Source of the DNA: Microbacterium caowuchunii
GTDB taxonomy: Bacteria; Actinomycetota; Actinomycetes; Actinomycetales; Microbacteriaceae
Length of the DNA: 64,000 bases
Assembly (NCBI RefSeq): GCF_008727755.1
Contig: NZ_CP044231.1
Location: forward strand, 1,550,001-1,614,000
Direction: 5' to 3'
Of this stretch, positions 54,904 to 63,906 are shown in pieces. The notes beneath the pieces were generated by a model. The model did no database searches, was not told the origin of the DNA, and saw only the letters and a list, made by a program, of their open reading frames with translations. Both the position numbers and the translations under genes were made by a program. Every line of letters begins with the position of its first letter. Within the stretch, counting starts at the first letter, position 1.

Positions 54904-55719
54904 ATGCACAGGCGGATGAAAGGTGACCGCCCGGTCGAGACCGAGGCGTGGGGTTCCGGCGACGCGGCCCCGGCGCTCGTCGTGCCCGGGGGCCCGTGCC
55001 GCGACCCGGAGTATCTCGGCGATCTCGCCGGGGTCGCGGAAGTCCGCCCGCTGGTCGTCATGCACCCACGGGGCACCCCGCGAACAGGCGGGCGTTCCCG
55101 GGGATGGTGGAACGACGCCGAAGGCCTGGTCGCCATCGCCGATGCGCTGTCGCTCGACACCGTCGACATCGTCGCGCATTCAGCGGGCACGCGACTCGCG
55201 CTCGCGGCGGCGGCGCGCTTTCCGGACCGGGTGCGGTCCCTCCTGCTGATCACTCCTCCGGCGACCTGGCTGACCGGCACCGCGCACGACGGCGCGATCC
55301 TCGCGGCGCAGCGGAACGAGCCCGCCGTCACCGCGGCCGCAGCGTCCATGGCGGCCCCGACACCGACCACGGAGGCGGGTTTCCAGCGGGCGATCCGTGT
55401 CGAGGCTCCCGCCGGGTACGCCCGCTGGTCCGACCTCGAGCGTGCGCATTCCTCGGACGGCGGGATGACCCTCGCAGCGGCGCTCGCGTGGTTCGACGCC
55501 ATCCCGGACGACGCGGTCGACCGCGTCCTCGGGGCTGCGCTCCCGGACACGTGCGTGATCGCGGGTGATCGTGACATCCTCACCGGCGTGCAGCCCGTGC
55601 GTGATTACGCCCGGTTGCTCGAGGCGGACCTGCGGATGCTGGCCGGATGCGGGCACTACCCGTGGGTCGAGCAGCCGAGCGCGTTCCGGGCCGCCGCGGT
55701 CGGCTGGCTCGGACGGTAG
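54904..55719 (+). CDS. alpha/beta hydrolase
   Basis: A 271-residue alpha/beta hydrolase. LVVPGGPCRDPEYLG carries the HGGP-like oxyanion loop of prolyl aminopeptidase relatives, AHSAGTRLAL contains the Ser nucleophile, and GCGHYPWVEQP the His. The Asp is in AGDRDILTG. Relatives include proline iminopeptidases, but the substrate is not known. The ATG follows TAGACT by 6 bases. It is convergent with the DUF6458 gene. Confidence 0.85.
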   Translation: MHRRMKGDRPVETEAWGSGDAAPALVVPGGPCRDPEYLGDLAGVAEVRPLVVMHPRGTPRTGGRSRGWWNDAEGLVAIADALSLDTVDIVAHSAGTRLALAAAARFPDRVRSLLLITPPATWLTGTAHDGAILAAQRNEPAVTAAAASMAAPTPTTEAGFQRAIRVEAPAGYARWSDLERAHSSDGGMTLAAALAWFDAIPDDAVDRVLGAALPDTCVIAGDRDILTGVQPVRDYARLLEADLRMLAGCGHYPWVEQPSAFRAAAVGWLGR

Positions 55720-55724
55720 ACCGC

Positions 55725-55982
55725 TCAGACCGTCTCCTCGGGCGAGCGGGTCGAGCTGCGGGTCACGCGCTCCCCGGCGGCGGGGTCCACGGCCGTGCGG
55801 GTCACCGTGTCGGTCTGGCGGCGGCGGGCCATCATGATGATGCCGATGACGAAGACGACGAATCCGGCTCCCATCAGGATGTAGCCGATGAGGTCGAGGT
55901 TGACCCATTCCACCTCGACGTTGACGGCAAAGGCGAGGATGGCGCCGATGACGAAGAGGGCGATGCCTGCACCGATACTCAC
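55725..55982 (-). CDS. DUF6458 family small membrane protein
   Basis: An 85-residue protein with two hydrophobic segments at about residues 3-20 and 30-52 and a polar C-terminal tail rich in Thr/Arg. The N-terminal SIGAGIALFVIGAILAFAVN matches the DUF6458 family of actinobacteria. The GTG at 55980-55982 has AGGAGG 5 bases upstream, which fixes the start. Function unknown. Confidence 0.85.
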   Translation of the reverse strand: MSIGAGIALFVIGAILAFAVNVEVEWVNLDLIGYILMGAGFVVFVIGIIMMARRRQTDTVTRTAVDPAAGERVTRSSTRSPEETV

Positions 55983-56069
55983 GATGGCCTCCTGGTAGGT
56001 GGACGAACAATCGCCCCAGCCTTGCGGATGGCCCTTCCGAGCGGCCGGGGGTTGACAGCCGCCCTCGGA

Positions 56070-56834
56070 TCAGGCGGGTGTCACCGTCGTCCAGGTGGCG
56101 AACTTCGGCCGGCGGCCGTCGCCCGAGGACCGGCCGGTCAAGCGCCGCTGCACCCACGGGCCGACATGCGCCCGGTAGTACGCCGCTCCCCGCAGGTGAT
56201 CCGCCGCATGGGTCTCCGGCAGCGACCACCATTCCTCCGGCGCGTCCTGCCCCAGCGCGGCGAGCACGCGCGCGGCGACCCGGTGGTGGCCGCGCGTGTT
56301 CATGTGCAGCCTGTCCTGCGACCAGTACGGGGGCCGTGCCAGCTCCCGGTCCGGCCAGTTGAGGGCACGCACGACGTCGTCGCGGCCGGCGACCCGGGCG
56401 ACGACCGCGTCGGACAACTCGTCGCCCCTGCGCTGGATCAGCCGTCGCAGCGGCAGTTGGGCGGACGGGTTCGCCCCGGAGAGCAGGATGAGGGTGACGC
56501 CCGCCTCGTCGCAGCGGCGGAGCACGTGCGCGAACGCGTCGGTCACGTGGCTCACCGTGGTGCGGGGTCGGAGGATGTCGTTCCCGCCGCCGTTGAAGGA
56601 CAGGTGGGTGGGACGCAGCGCGAGTGCGGGCTCCAACTGCTCCCGCACGATGGGCCAGATGAGCTTGCCCCGGATGGCGAGGTTCGCGTAGGAGATCGGA
56701 GCGCCCGAGGAGGTCGCCCAGCCCTGTGCGACCAGATCCGCCCATCCGCGGACGGTACCGTCAGGCAGCTCGTCGCCGACGCCTTCGGTGAACGAGTCGC
56801 CGATGGCGACGTATCTGACGGCCGGGCTGCTCAC
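56070..56834 (-). CDS. SGNH/GDSL hydrolase family protein (short form)
   Basis: A 254-residue SGNH hydrolase, paralogous to the one at 21844-22749. Block I is AIGDSFTEGVGD, then ANLAIRGKLI, NGGGNDILRP and DRLHMNTRGHHRVAAR. The C-terminus shares GPWVQRRL...SSGD with the longer paralogue. No signal peptide is visible. TAGGCT (reverse strand, 56841-56846) ends 6 bases before the GTG, the leaderless pattern. Substrate unknown. Confidence 0.86.
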   Translation of the reverse strand: MSSPAVRYVAIGDSFTEGVGDELPDGTVRGWADLVAQGWATSSGAPISYANLAIRGKLIWPIVREQLEPALALRPTHLSFNGGGNDILRPRTTVSHVTDAFAHVLRRCDEAGVTLILLSGANPSAQLPLRRLIQRRGDELSDAVVARVAGRDDVVRALNWPDRELARPPYWSQDRLHMNTRGHHRVAARVLAALGQDAPEEWWSLPETHAADHLRGAAYYRAHVGPWVQRRLTGRSSGDGRRPKFATWTTVTPA

Positions 56835-56896
56835 TCACACAGCCTACGTGGCATGCCGGTGCCCGGCGAGCGATCGCCGTCGGGCCGGGAGCTGCC

Positions 56897-57940
56897 TCAT
56901 CCCTCGGCCAGCATCTCCCGGACCAGCGGGACGACCTGCGTGCCGTACAGCTGGATCGAACGCAGCATCCGCTCGTGCGCGAGGGGCCCGTTGGAGTACT
57001 TGAGGTCGAACCGGTCGAGACCGAGGAGGCGAACGGTTGCGGCGATCTTGCGCGCGACCGTCACGGGCGAACCGACGTACATGGCCCCGTCCGGACCGAC
57101 GTCCCGCTGGAACTGCATGCGGCTGTACAGCGGCCACCCCCGCTCCCGGCCGATGGCGTTCCGGTTCTTCTCGATCGCCGGGTACGCCTCGTTCCAGGCC
57201 TGCTCGTCCGTGTCGGCGACGTGCCCGGGCGAGTGCACGCCCACCGGCCGCGCGCTGTGTCCGGCCGCGGTGAGGGAACGATGGAAGAGCTCCACGTAGG
57301 GGCGGAAGTTCGCGGCGGACCCGCCGATGATCGCGAGCATCAGGCCGTATCCGTACCGGGCGGTGCGCACCACCGACTCCGGCGACCCACCGACGCCCAC
57401 CCACGCTCGCAGACCGTGCTCGGTCTTGGGGAACACGTCCGCGTTGTCGAGAGCCGAACGCGTCGATCCGGACCACGTCACGGGCTTCTCGGTCAGCAGC
57501 CGACTGAACAGTTCGAGACGCTCCTCGAAGAGCACCTCGTAGTCCGCGAGCTCGAATCCGAACAGCGGGAAGGACTCGATGAACGATCCGCGCCCGAGGA
57601 TGACTTCGGCGCGACCGCTGGAGACCGCATCCAGAGTCGCGAACCTCTCGTACACGCGTACCGGGTCGTCCGAGGACAGCACCGTCACGGCTGTTCCGAG
57701 CCGGATCCGGCGGGTCCGTGCGGCGATCGCGGCGAGGACGATCTCCGGGCTGGAGACGGCGAACTCGTGCCGGTGATGCTCGCCGACGCCGAAGAAGGCC
57801 AACCCCACCTCATCCGCGAGGACGGCCTGTTCCACCACGTTCCGGATGGTCTGCGCATCGCTCAGCGTCGTCCCGTCGGCGCCCGCCGTCACGTCACCGA
57901 ACGTGTCCAGCCCGAACTCCACGTCCGAGGCGGCCACCAT
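56897..57940 (-). CDS. LLM class flavin-dependent oxidoreductase
   Basis: A 347-residue luciferase-like monooxygenase. It has an N-terminal VEFGLDTFGDVT, the flavin-binding stretches FFGVGEHHRHEFAVSSPE and IRLGTAVTVLSSDDPVRVYERFATLD, and the sequence GRAEVILGRGSFIESFPLFGF (short segments quoted). Its ATG overlaps the DUF885 stop by one base (TGATG), so it is coupled to that gene. Substrate and flavin partner (FMN or F420) cannot be decided from the sequence. Confidence 0.88.
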   Translation of the reverse strand: MVAASDVEFGLDTFGDVTAGADGTTLSDAQTIRNVVEQAVLADEVGLAFFGVGEHHRHEFAVSSPEIVLAAIAARTRRIRLGTAVTVLSSDDPVRVYERFATLDAVSSGRAEVILGRGSFIESFPLFGFELADYEVLFEERLELFSRLLTEKPVTWSGSTRSALDNADVFPKTEHGLRAWVGVGGSPESVVRTARYGYGLMLAIIGGSAANFRPYVELFHRSLTAAGHSARPVGVHSPGHVADTDEQAWNEAYPAIEKNRNAIGRERGWPLYSRMQFQRDVGPDGAMYVGSPVTVARKIAATVRLLGLDRFDLKYSNGPLAHERMLRSIQLYGTQVVPLVREMLAEG

Positions 57941-59613
57941 CAGGACGCCAGCGCCGAGCGGAGGGTATCCAGGCCGACGCCGCCGATGTCCAGCGCGCGC
58001 TTGTGGAAGTCCTTGATCGAGAAGTCGCTCCCCTGCGCCTGCCGCGCATCGTCGCGGATCTGCTGCCACAGGCGCTCGCCCACCTTGTAGGCGGGCGCTT
58101 GGCCCGGCCACCCGAGATACCGGTTCACCTCGAACTGGATGAAGGCGTCGGGCATGTTGACGTTGCGGCGCATGAACTCCAGCGCATAGTCGTGATCCCA
58201 GGTTCCGGACCCGTCCAGCCGGGGCTTGCGCAGGTGCACGCCGATGTCGAGGACGACCCGTGCCGCGCGCATCCGCTGGCCGTCCAGCATCCCCAGCCGA
58301 TCCGCCGGGTCATCGAGGTAGCCGAGTTCGGCCATGAGCCGTTCGGCGTACAGTGCCCACCCCTCCGCGTGGCCCGACGTGCCGGCGAGCAGCCGCCGCC
58401 AGGAATTGAGCTGGGCGCGGTTGTGCACCGCCTGCGCGATCTGCAGGTGATGGCCCGGGACGCCCTCGTGGTACACCGTGGTGAGCTCACGCCAGGTGTC
58501 GAACGAGTCGACGCCCTCGGGCACCGACCACCACATCCGCCCGGGACGCGAGAAGTCATCCGTCGGACCTGTGTAGTAGATGCCGCCCTCCTGGGTGGGG
58601 GCGATCATGCACTCCAAGCGCCGGATCGGATCGGGGATGTCGAAGTGGGTCCGTCCGAGTTCCTCGATGGCACGGTCGCTCGTCGCCTGCATCCACTCCT
58701 GCAGCGCCTTCGTTCCGTGGAGCTTGCGCTCCTCGTCCTGTTCCAGGAACGCGACCGCCTCTTCCACGCTCGCGCCGGGCAGGATCTCCTTCGCGATCGA
58801 TTCCTGCTCGGCCACCATCCGGGCGAGTTCCTCGACACCCCAGTCGTAGGTCTCGTCCAGGTCGATGGTGGCGCCGAGGAAGCGTCGCGAGTGCAGGGCG
58901 TAGAGCTCCCGTCCCACGGCGTCCTCTTCGCTCGCCGCGGGGGCGAGTTCGGCGGAGAGGAAGCTCGCGAGGGCGTCGTATGCGACCCGGGCCGCCCCGG
59001 CGCAGTCGGAGAGCTCACGGGCCAGCGACGCCGGCAGCTGCCCCTCCGCGGGTGCGGCATCACCGGCGAATTCCGCGAAGAACCCGTTGTCCGCCGTATA
59101 GCGCTCGATCTGCGCGATCACCTCGGTGACCTGGCGACGCGCCGGGGTGGTCCCGGCTTCGATACCTGCCCGGAGGGTCTCGATGTACCCCTCCATCGCC
59201 TTCGGCAGCGCCCCGAGTCGGGCGGCGATCACGGACCAGTCGTCGACGGTCTCCGTCGGCATGAGGTCGAAGACGGAGCGGATGTCCTGGGCGGGCGAGG
59301 CGATGACGTTCAGGTCGCGCAGATGCGCCCCCGCCTCGTGCAGCTCGAGGTCGAGGCGCAACTCCCGGCCCAGATCCTCTTTGGTGACCTGGTCGATGGG
59401 ATCGACCGGGCTCACGGCGTCGAGCTTCGCGAGTGCGGTGCGGGCCGCATCCGCGTACCGGTCGGCACCCTCCGGCGAGTAGTCCCCGAAACGGCCGTTG
59501 TGCTCGAACCGGCCGATGTAGGTGGCCAGGGTCGGAGCGAGTTCCGAGACGGTGTCGACCCACTCCTCGGCGATCGCGTCGATCGGGGTGGGCACACGCG
59601 CAGGTTCGGTCAT
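57940..59613 (-). CDS. DUF885 family metal-dependent protein
   Basis: A 557-residue protein of the DUF885 family, often related to metallopeptidases. The HEGVPGHHLQ motif supplies likely zinc ligands, with a downstream EGWALYAERLMAELG stretch giving a third. No signal peptide is seen, so it is cytoplasmic. The ATG at 59611-59613 follows TAGGCT (reverse strand, 59621-59626) by 7 bases. It is co-transcribed with the LLM oxidoreductase (overlap). Confidence 0.87.
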   Translation of the reverse strand: MTEPARVPTPIDAIAEEWVDTVSELAPTLATYIGRFEHNGRFGDYSPEGADRYADAARTALAKLDAVSPVDPIDQVTKEDLGRELRLDLELHEAGAHLRDLNVIASPAQDIRSVFDLMPTETVDDWSVIAARLGALPKAMEGYIETLRAGIEAGTTPARRQVTEVIAQIERYTADNGFFAEFAGDAAPAEGQLPASLARELSDCAGAARVAYDALASFLSAELAPAASEEDAVGRELYALHSRRFLGATIDLDETYDWGVEELARMVAEQESIAKEILPGASVEEAVAFLEQDEERKLHGTKALQEWMQATSDRAIEELGRTHFDIPDPIRRLECMIAPTQEGGIYYTGPTDDFSRPGRMWWSVPEGVDSFDTWRELTTVYHEGVPGHHLQIAQAVHNRAQLNSWRRLLAGTSGHAEGWALYAERLMAELGYLDDPADRLGMLDGQRMRAARVVLDIGVHLRKPRLDGSGTWDHDYALEFMRRNVNMPDAFIQFEVNRYLGWPGQAPAYKVGERLWQQIRDDARQAQGSDFSIKDFHKRALDIGGVGLDTLRSALAS

Positions 59614-59657
59614 GTGATCGAGCCTACGCACGTGCACAGGGGGCGCCAACCTCGCGG

Positions 59658-62297
59658 TCAGTGACCCGCTGCCTCCCAGTTCGGACCGCGGCCGATCTGG
59701 ACATCGAGCGGCACCGTGAGGGTCGCCGCATCGCCCATGCGCTCGCGTACGATCCGCTCCGCCGCATCCCACTCCCCCGCGGCGACCTCCACCACGAGTT
59801 CGTCGTGGATCTGGAGCAGCACCCGGGAAGCGAGGCCCTGTGCTCGGAACTCCTCGTGGATGCGGAACAGGGCGATCTTCATGATGTCGGCGGCGCTGCC
59901 CTGGATGGGCGCGTTCAGCGCCGCACGCTCCGCGTTCTCCCGCAGCACCCGGTTGGGGCTGGCGAGGTCGGGGAACGGACGGCGGCGGCCGAAGATCGTC
60001 TCCGTGTAGCCGTCGATCCGCGCCTGCTCCACCGAGGAGCGCAGGTAGTCGCGGACGGCGCCGAAGCGGGCGAAGTACTCGCTCATGAGCTGCTTGGCCT
60101 CGGACTGGTCGATGCGCAGCTGCTTCGACAGGCCGAAGGCGGACAGCCCGTACACGAGCCCGTAGGACATCGCCTTGACCTTGCTGCGCATGGCGGGCGT
60201 GACATCCTCGGGGGTCACGCCGAAGACGCGTGCGCCGACGAAGCGGTGCAGGTCCTCCCCCGTGTTGAACGCCTCGATCAGCCCGGGATCCTCGGAGAGG
60301 TGCGCCATGATGCGCATCTCGATCTGCGAGTAGTCGGCGGTGAGCAGGGTCTCGTACCCGGATCCGACCTCGAAGGCGGACCGGATGCGCCTGCTCTCCT
60401 CGGTGCGCACCGGGATGTTCTGCAGATTGGGGTCGGTGCTCGAGAGCCGGCCGGTCTGCGACCCCGTCTGCAGATACGTCGTGTGGATGCGTCCGTCGCT
60501 GCCGATGGCGGCGTCGAGGGACTCGATGATCTGACGCATCTTCGTCGCCTCACGGTGCTGCAGCAGGAGATCGAGGAACGGATGCGGGTGCGAGTCCTGC
60601 AGATCGGCCAGCACGGCGGCATCCGTGGAGTACCCGGTCTTCGTCTTGCGGGTCTTCGGCAGCTGGAGCTGCTCGAAGAGGACCTCCTGCAGCTGCTTGG
60701 GCGAACCGAGGTTCACCTCCCGTTCGATCGCCAGGTAGGCGTCCGCCGCGAGCCGCTCCGCACGGGCACCCAGCTCCGCGGAGAACCCGGAGAGCTTCTC
60801 GTGGGAGACCGCGACGCCGGCCAGCTCCATGTCCGCCAGTGCGCGCAGCGTCGGCAGCTCGATGTCGGTGAGGATCTCGCCGACGCGTCCTTCGAAGGAC
60901 TCCCGCAGTGCCGTGGCGACGCGCAGGGTGAACCACGCGACCTGCCCGGGCGTCGCCCCCTCCGTCTCCGGCACGAGCTGCGTCGGGTCCGCCTCGGGAA
61001 GCTTCTCGCCGAGGTAGCGGTCCACGAGGTGGGCGAGGGTCTTGTCGGGGAAGCTCGGGCGGATGAGCCATCCGGCCAAGAGCGTGTCGAAGGCGAGTCC
61101 GCCCAGACGGACCCCCGCGCGCTGGAGGGCCTTGACCTGGCCCTTCGCGTCGTGCATGACCTTCGGGGCGTCGGCGGTCAGCCATTCCGCCAGCGCGGCC
61201 TGCACGTCGTCGGACCAGGATGCCTCGACGGTGGCGGTGAGCGAGGCGAGACCGATGCGGCCCGGGCGTCCGTTCTCGATGGTGACGGTGACGGCGATCT
61301 CCTCGGGAGCGTCGGCGATCCATGCCGCGAGAGCGACGGCATCCGCCTCGACCGACGGCGGCGCACTGACCGCCGGGGCGTCGTGGGACGCGCTGTCCGC
61401 GGCATCCGTGCCGGACGCCTCGAACACCCGTGGGAGCAGGGCTCGGAACTCGAGCCGCGCGAAGATGTCGCGCACCGCCTGTGCGTCGATCGGCCGGCGC
61501 ACGAGGTCCTGGGGCGTCACCGGCAGTTCGACGTCGCGCAGGAGACGGTTCAGGGCCCGGTTGCGCCGGACGTCCTCGATGTGCTCACGGAGGTTCCCGC
61601 CGACGACCCCCTTGATCTCATCGGCCCGTTCCAGGAGCACGTCGAGCGAGCCGAACTGGGTGAGCCACTTCACCGCGGTCTTCTCGCCGACCTTCGGAAC
61701 GCCGGGCAGGTTGTCGCTCGTCTCGCCGACGAGCGCGGCGATCTCCGGGTACTGTGCGGGTGGCACCCCGTATCGCTCCATCACGGTCTCGGGCGTGTAG
61801 CGCTTGAGCTGGGACACACCCTGCACGTTGGGATAGAGCAGCGTCACGTCGTCGGTGACGAGCTGGATGGTGTCCCGGTCTCCGGAGCACACCAGCACCT
61901 CGAAACCGGCCTCCTCGCCCTGGGTCGCCAGTGTGGCGAGGATGTCGTCGGCCTCGATGTCCTCCTTGGTGAGGACGGTGATCTGCATGGCGCGCAGGCA
62001 GTCCTGCAGGAGCGGGATCTGACCCGAGAATTCCGGCGGCGTCTCACTGCGGGTCGCCTTGTACTCCGGGTACTCCCGGGTGCGGAAGGAGACCCGCGAG
62101 GTGTCGAAGGCGACGGCGACGTGGGACGGGTTCTCGGCCTTCAGTAGGTTGACGAACATCGACAGGAACCCGTAGACCCCGTTGGTGTGCTGGCCGTCCT
62201 TGGTGGTGAAGTTGTCGACCGGGAGCGCGTAGAAAGCGCGGAAGGCGAGCGAATGGCCGTCGACGACCAGAAGGGTAGGCTTTTCGGAGTCCGTCAC
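59658..62297 (-). CDS. polA: DNA polymerase I
   Basis: An 879-residue repair and replication polymerase. It has an N-terminal 5'-nuclease domain (VVDGHSLAFRAFYAL, DDILATLA, VPGVGEKTA-like GVPKVGEKTAVKWL), a degenerate 3'-5' exonuclease-like region without the D-x-E motif, and a polymerase domain with LTADYSQIEMRIMAHLS, RRRPFPDLASPNRVLRENAERAALNAPIQG and QIHDELVVEV (short segments quoted). The GTG at 62295-62297 follows TAGGCT (reverse strand, 62304-62309) by 6 bases. Confidence 0.95.
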   Translation of the reverse strand: MTDSEKPTLLVVDGHSLAFRAFYALPVDNFTTKDGQHTNGVYGFLSMFVNLLKAENPSHVAVAFDTSRVSFRTREYPEYKATRSETPPEFSGQIPLLQDCLRAMQITVLTKEDIEADDILATLATQGEEAGFEVLVCSGDRDTIQLVTDDVTLLYPNVQGVSQLKRYTPETVMERYGVPPAQYPEIAALVGETSDNLPGVPKVGEKTAVKWLTQFGSLDVLLERADEIKGVVGGNLREHIEDVRRNRALNRLLRDVELPVTPQDLVRRPIDAQAVRDIFARLEFRALLPRVFEASGTDAADSASHDAPAVSAPPSVEADAVALAAWIADAPEEIAVTVTIENGRPGRIGLASLTATVEASWSDDVQAALAEWLTADAPKVMHDAKGQVKALQRAGVRLGGLAFDTLLAGWLIRPSFPDKTLAHLVDRYLGEKLPEADPTQLVPETEGATPGQVAWFTLRVATALRESFEGRVGEILTDIELPTLRALADMELAGVAVSHEKLSGFSAELGARAERLAADAYLAIEREVNLGSPKQLQEVLFEQLQLPKTRKTKTGYSTDAAVLADLQDSHPHPFLDLLLQHREATKMRQIIESLDAAIGSDGRIHTTYLQTGSQTGRLSSTDPNLQNIPVRTEESRRIRSAFEVGSGYETLLTADYSQIEMRIMAHLSEDPGLIEAFNTGEDLHRFVGARVFGVTPEDVTPAMRSKVKAMSYGLVYGLSAFGLSKQLRIDQSEAKQLMSEYFARFGAVRDYLRSSVEQARIDGYTETIFGRRRPFPDLASPNRVLRENAERAALNAPIQGSAADIMKIALFRIHEEFRAQGLASRVLLQIHDELVVEVAAGEWDAAERIVRERMGDAATLTVPLDVQIGRGPNWEAAGH

Positions 62298-62359
62298 CGT
62301 TCCAGCCTAATGAGCGCGGCGGACATGAAGAGACGAGCGAAGATGCGAGGAACCCGCCG

Positions 62360-62791
62360 ATGACCGAGACCGCCCCTGTCCTCGACGGCATCGAATGGGC
62401 CGCCCGCCGAGGCAACGGTGCGCTGGCGGACAAGATGGGCTTCCAGTGGGTCGAACTCACGCTGGAACGGGCCGTCGCGACCATGCCCGTCGAGGGGAAC
62501 ACGCAGCCGGTGGGGCTCTTCCACGGCGGCGGATACGTGGTGCTGGGCGAGTCGCTCGGGTCGATGGCGGCGAACTTCTACGCGGGTCCCGGTCGGCTCG
62601 CCGTCGGCGTCGACGTCAACGCGACGCACACCCGCTCCGCGACCTCGGGCCTCGTGACCGGGGTGTGCACTCCCCTGCATCTGGGCCGCTCGATGACAGT
62701 GCACGAGATCGTCATCAGCGACGACCAGGGGCGGCGCTGCTCGACGGTGCGGATCACCAACATGATCAAGGACGCCCCGCAAGGGCGCTGA
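62360..62791 (+). CDS. PaaI-type hotdog-fold thioesterase
   Basis: A 143-residue hotdog thioesterase. The segment NTQPVGLFHGGGYVVLGESLGS holds the catalytic HGG and Glu region, followed by NATHTRSATSGLVTGVCTPLHLGR (short segments quoted), typical of PaaI/MenI-type acyl-CoA thioesterases. Substrate unknown; a menaquinone-path DHNA-CoA role is one possibility. It shares a short divergent region with polA and has a terminator after the stop. Confidence 0.87.
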   Translation: MTETAPVLDGIEWAARRGNGALADKMGFQWVELTLERAVATMPVEGNTQPVGLFHGGGYVVLGESLGSMAANFYAGPGRLAVGVDVNATHTRSATSGLVTGVCTPLHLGRSMTVHEIVISDDQGRRCSTVRITNMIKDAPQGR

Positions 62792-62814
62792 CTCCCCCGC
62801 ACCAGCGAAAGAGA

Positions 62815-62846
62815 GGGCGGGATGCGGCACCAGCCGCATCCCGCCC
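62815..62846. terminator. bidirectional terminator between thioesterase and pdtaR
   Basis: A perfect 14-bp stem (GGGCGGGATGCGGC at 62815-62828 with 62833-62846) and a 4-base ACCA loop between convergent genes. T-rich stretches follow on both sides (TTCTCTT forward, CTCTCTTT reverse). Confidence 0.85.
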
Positions 62847-62865
62847 TTCTCTTCGTGGAGTGGTG

Positions 62866-63480
62866 TTACTTCTTTGCAGCGAGCTGCTCGATGATCGCCT
62901 TCGCGACGTCCTGCATCGTGAGGCGCCGGTCCATCGATGCCTTCTGGATCCAGCGGAACGCCTCGGGCTCGCTGAGGCCCATCTTCTCGTTGAGGAGGCC
63001 CTTGGCCCGGTCGACGAGCTTGCGGGTCTCGAAGCGCTCGACCATGTCGGCGACCTCGGCTTCGAGCGTGATGATCTGCTCGTAGCGGGCCAGCGCGATC
63101 TCGATCGCCGGCAGCAGGTCGTTCGGGGTGAACGGCTTCACCACGTAGGCGAGAGCACCGGCCTCGCTGGCGCGCTCGACGAGCTCCTTCTGGCTGAACG
63201 CCGTGAGGAGGACGACGGGGGCGATGTGGTTCTTGCTGAGCTTCTCGGCGGCACTGATCCCGTCGAGCTGCGGCATCTTGACGTCCATGATGACGAGGTC
63301 GGGGCGCAGATCCGTGGCGAGCTGGACGGCGGTCTCACCGTCACCCGCTTCGCCGACGACGTCGAACCCGTTGTCGCGGAGGATCTCCACGATGTCCAGG
63401 CGGATGAGCGACTCGTCCTCAGCCACCACGACGCGGCGGGGGGCGGATGGCGTGTTGGAGGATGTATCTTGCTCGGTCAC
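62866..63480 (-). CDS. pdtaR: ANTAR-domain response regulator PdtaR
   Basis: A 204-residue RNA-binding response regulator. The receiver domain has EDESLIRLD, the phospho-accepting Asp in VIMDVKMPQLDG and LLTAFSQ, with Lys in VVKPFTP. The C-terminal ANTAR domain starts about residue 140 (ETRKLVDRAKGLLNEKMGLSEPEAFRWIQKASMDRR; short segments quoted) and acts as an antiterminator on mRNA hairpins. Partner kinase PdtaS is not in the window. The GTG at 63480 fits the -10 spacing better than the ATG at 63483: TAGGAT (reverse strand, 63487-63492) is 6 bases from the GTG. Confidence 0.93.
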   Translation of the reverse strand: MTEQDTSSNTPSAPRRVVVAEDESLIRLDIVEILRDNGFDVVGEAGDGETAVQLATDLRPDLVIMDVKMPQLDGISAAEKLSKNHIAPVVLLTAFSQKELVERASEAGALAYVVKPFTPNDLLPAIEIALARYEQIITLEAEVADMVERFETRKLVDRAKGLLNEKMGLSEPEAFRWIQKASMDRRLTMQDVAKAIIEQLAAKK

Positions 63481-63520
63481 CATTGAATCCTACGGTATCG
63501 TCGTTCGCGGACGTGGCCCG

Positions 63521-63603
63521 GCCGGTGTGGCGGAATGGCAGACGCGACCGACTCAAACTCGGTTGCCTGAAAGGGCGTGTGGGTTCGACTCCCACCACCG
63601 GCA
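63521..63603 (+). tRNA. tRNA-Leu (anticodon CAA)
   Basis: An 83-base class II tRNA. Acceptor arms GCCGGTG and CACCGGC, an anticodon arm ACCGA-CTCAAAC-TCGGT giving CAA, a long variable arm and T arm with GGTTCGACTCC. CCA is not encoded. It reads the codon UUG. It is divergent from pdtaR. Confidence 0.96.
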
Positions 63604-63906
63604 CACAGCTCCCACTCCCCCACTCCCGCTCCGGCCTCGGCGAAGCGTTCCCGGAGCTCCTGCTCCGAAGACCACCGGATCGCTGTTCGCCCCGTCTCCG
63701 AGCAGTCGGCTCCGAGGATGACTCGTCCCGCTGGGTCGAGTCGAATGCCTCACGCGCCCGGGGGATCCTCCGCGAGACAGTGTTCGTGGTCGTCGCGATC
63801 CGCACATGAACGCACCGGGCAACCGGGCGTCGACAGGGCGGACCAGAACGCCCTCGACCGGGGCATCCTCGATTCCATCCAGAGGTGACCAGGAAGGAAC
63901 GGAGCC
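63604..63906. other. gene-free stretch after tRNA-Leu
   Basis: About 300 bases between the tRNA and the next start with no recognisable gene. Short frames reading through here look like tRNA-derived shadow. I see no repeat of the tRNA end, integrase or attachment site. Confidence 0.5.

Noticed and set aside
59433..62147. Forward open frame of about 900 codons opposite polA
   Set aside because: Shadow of polA; His/Arg/Leu-rich with no recognisable domain.
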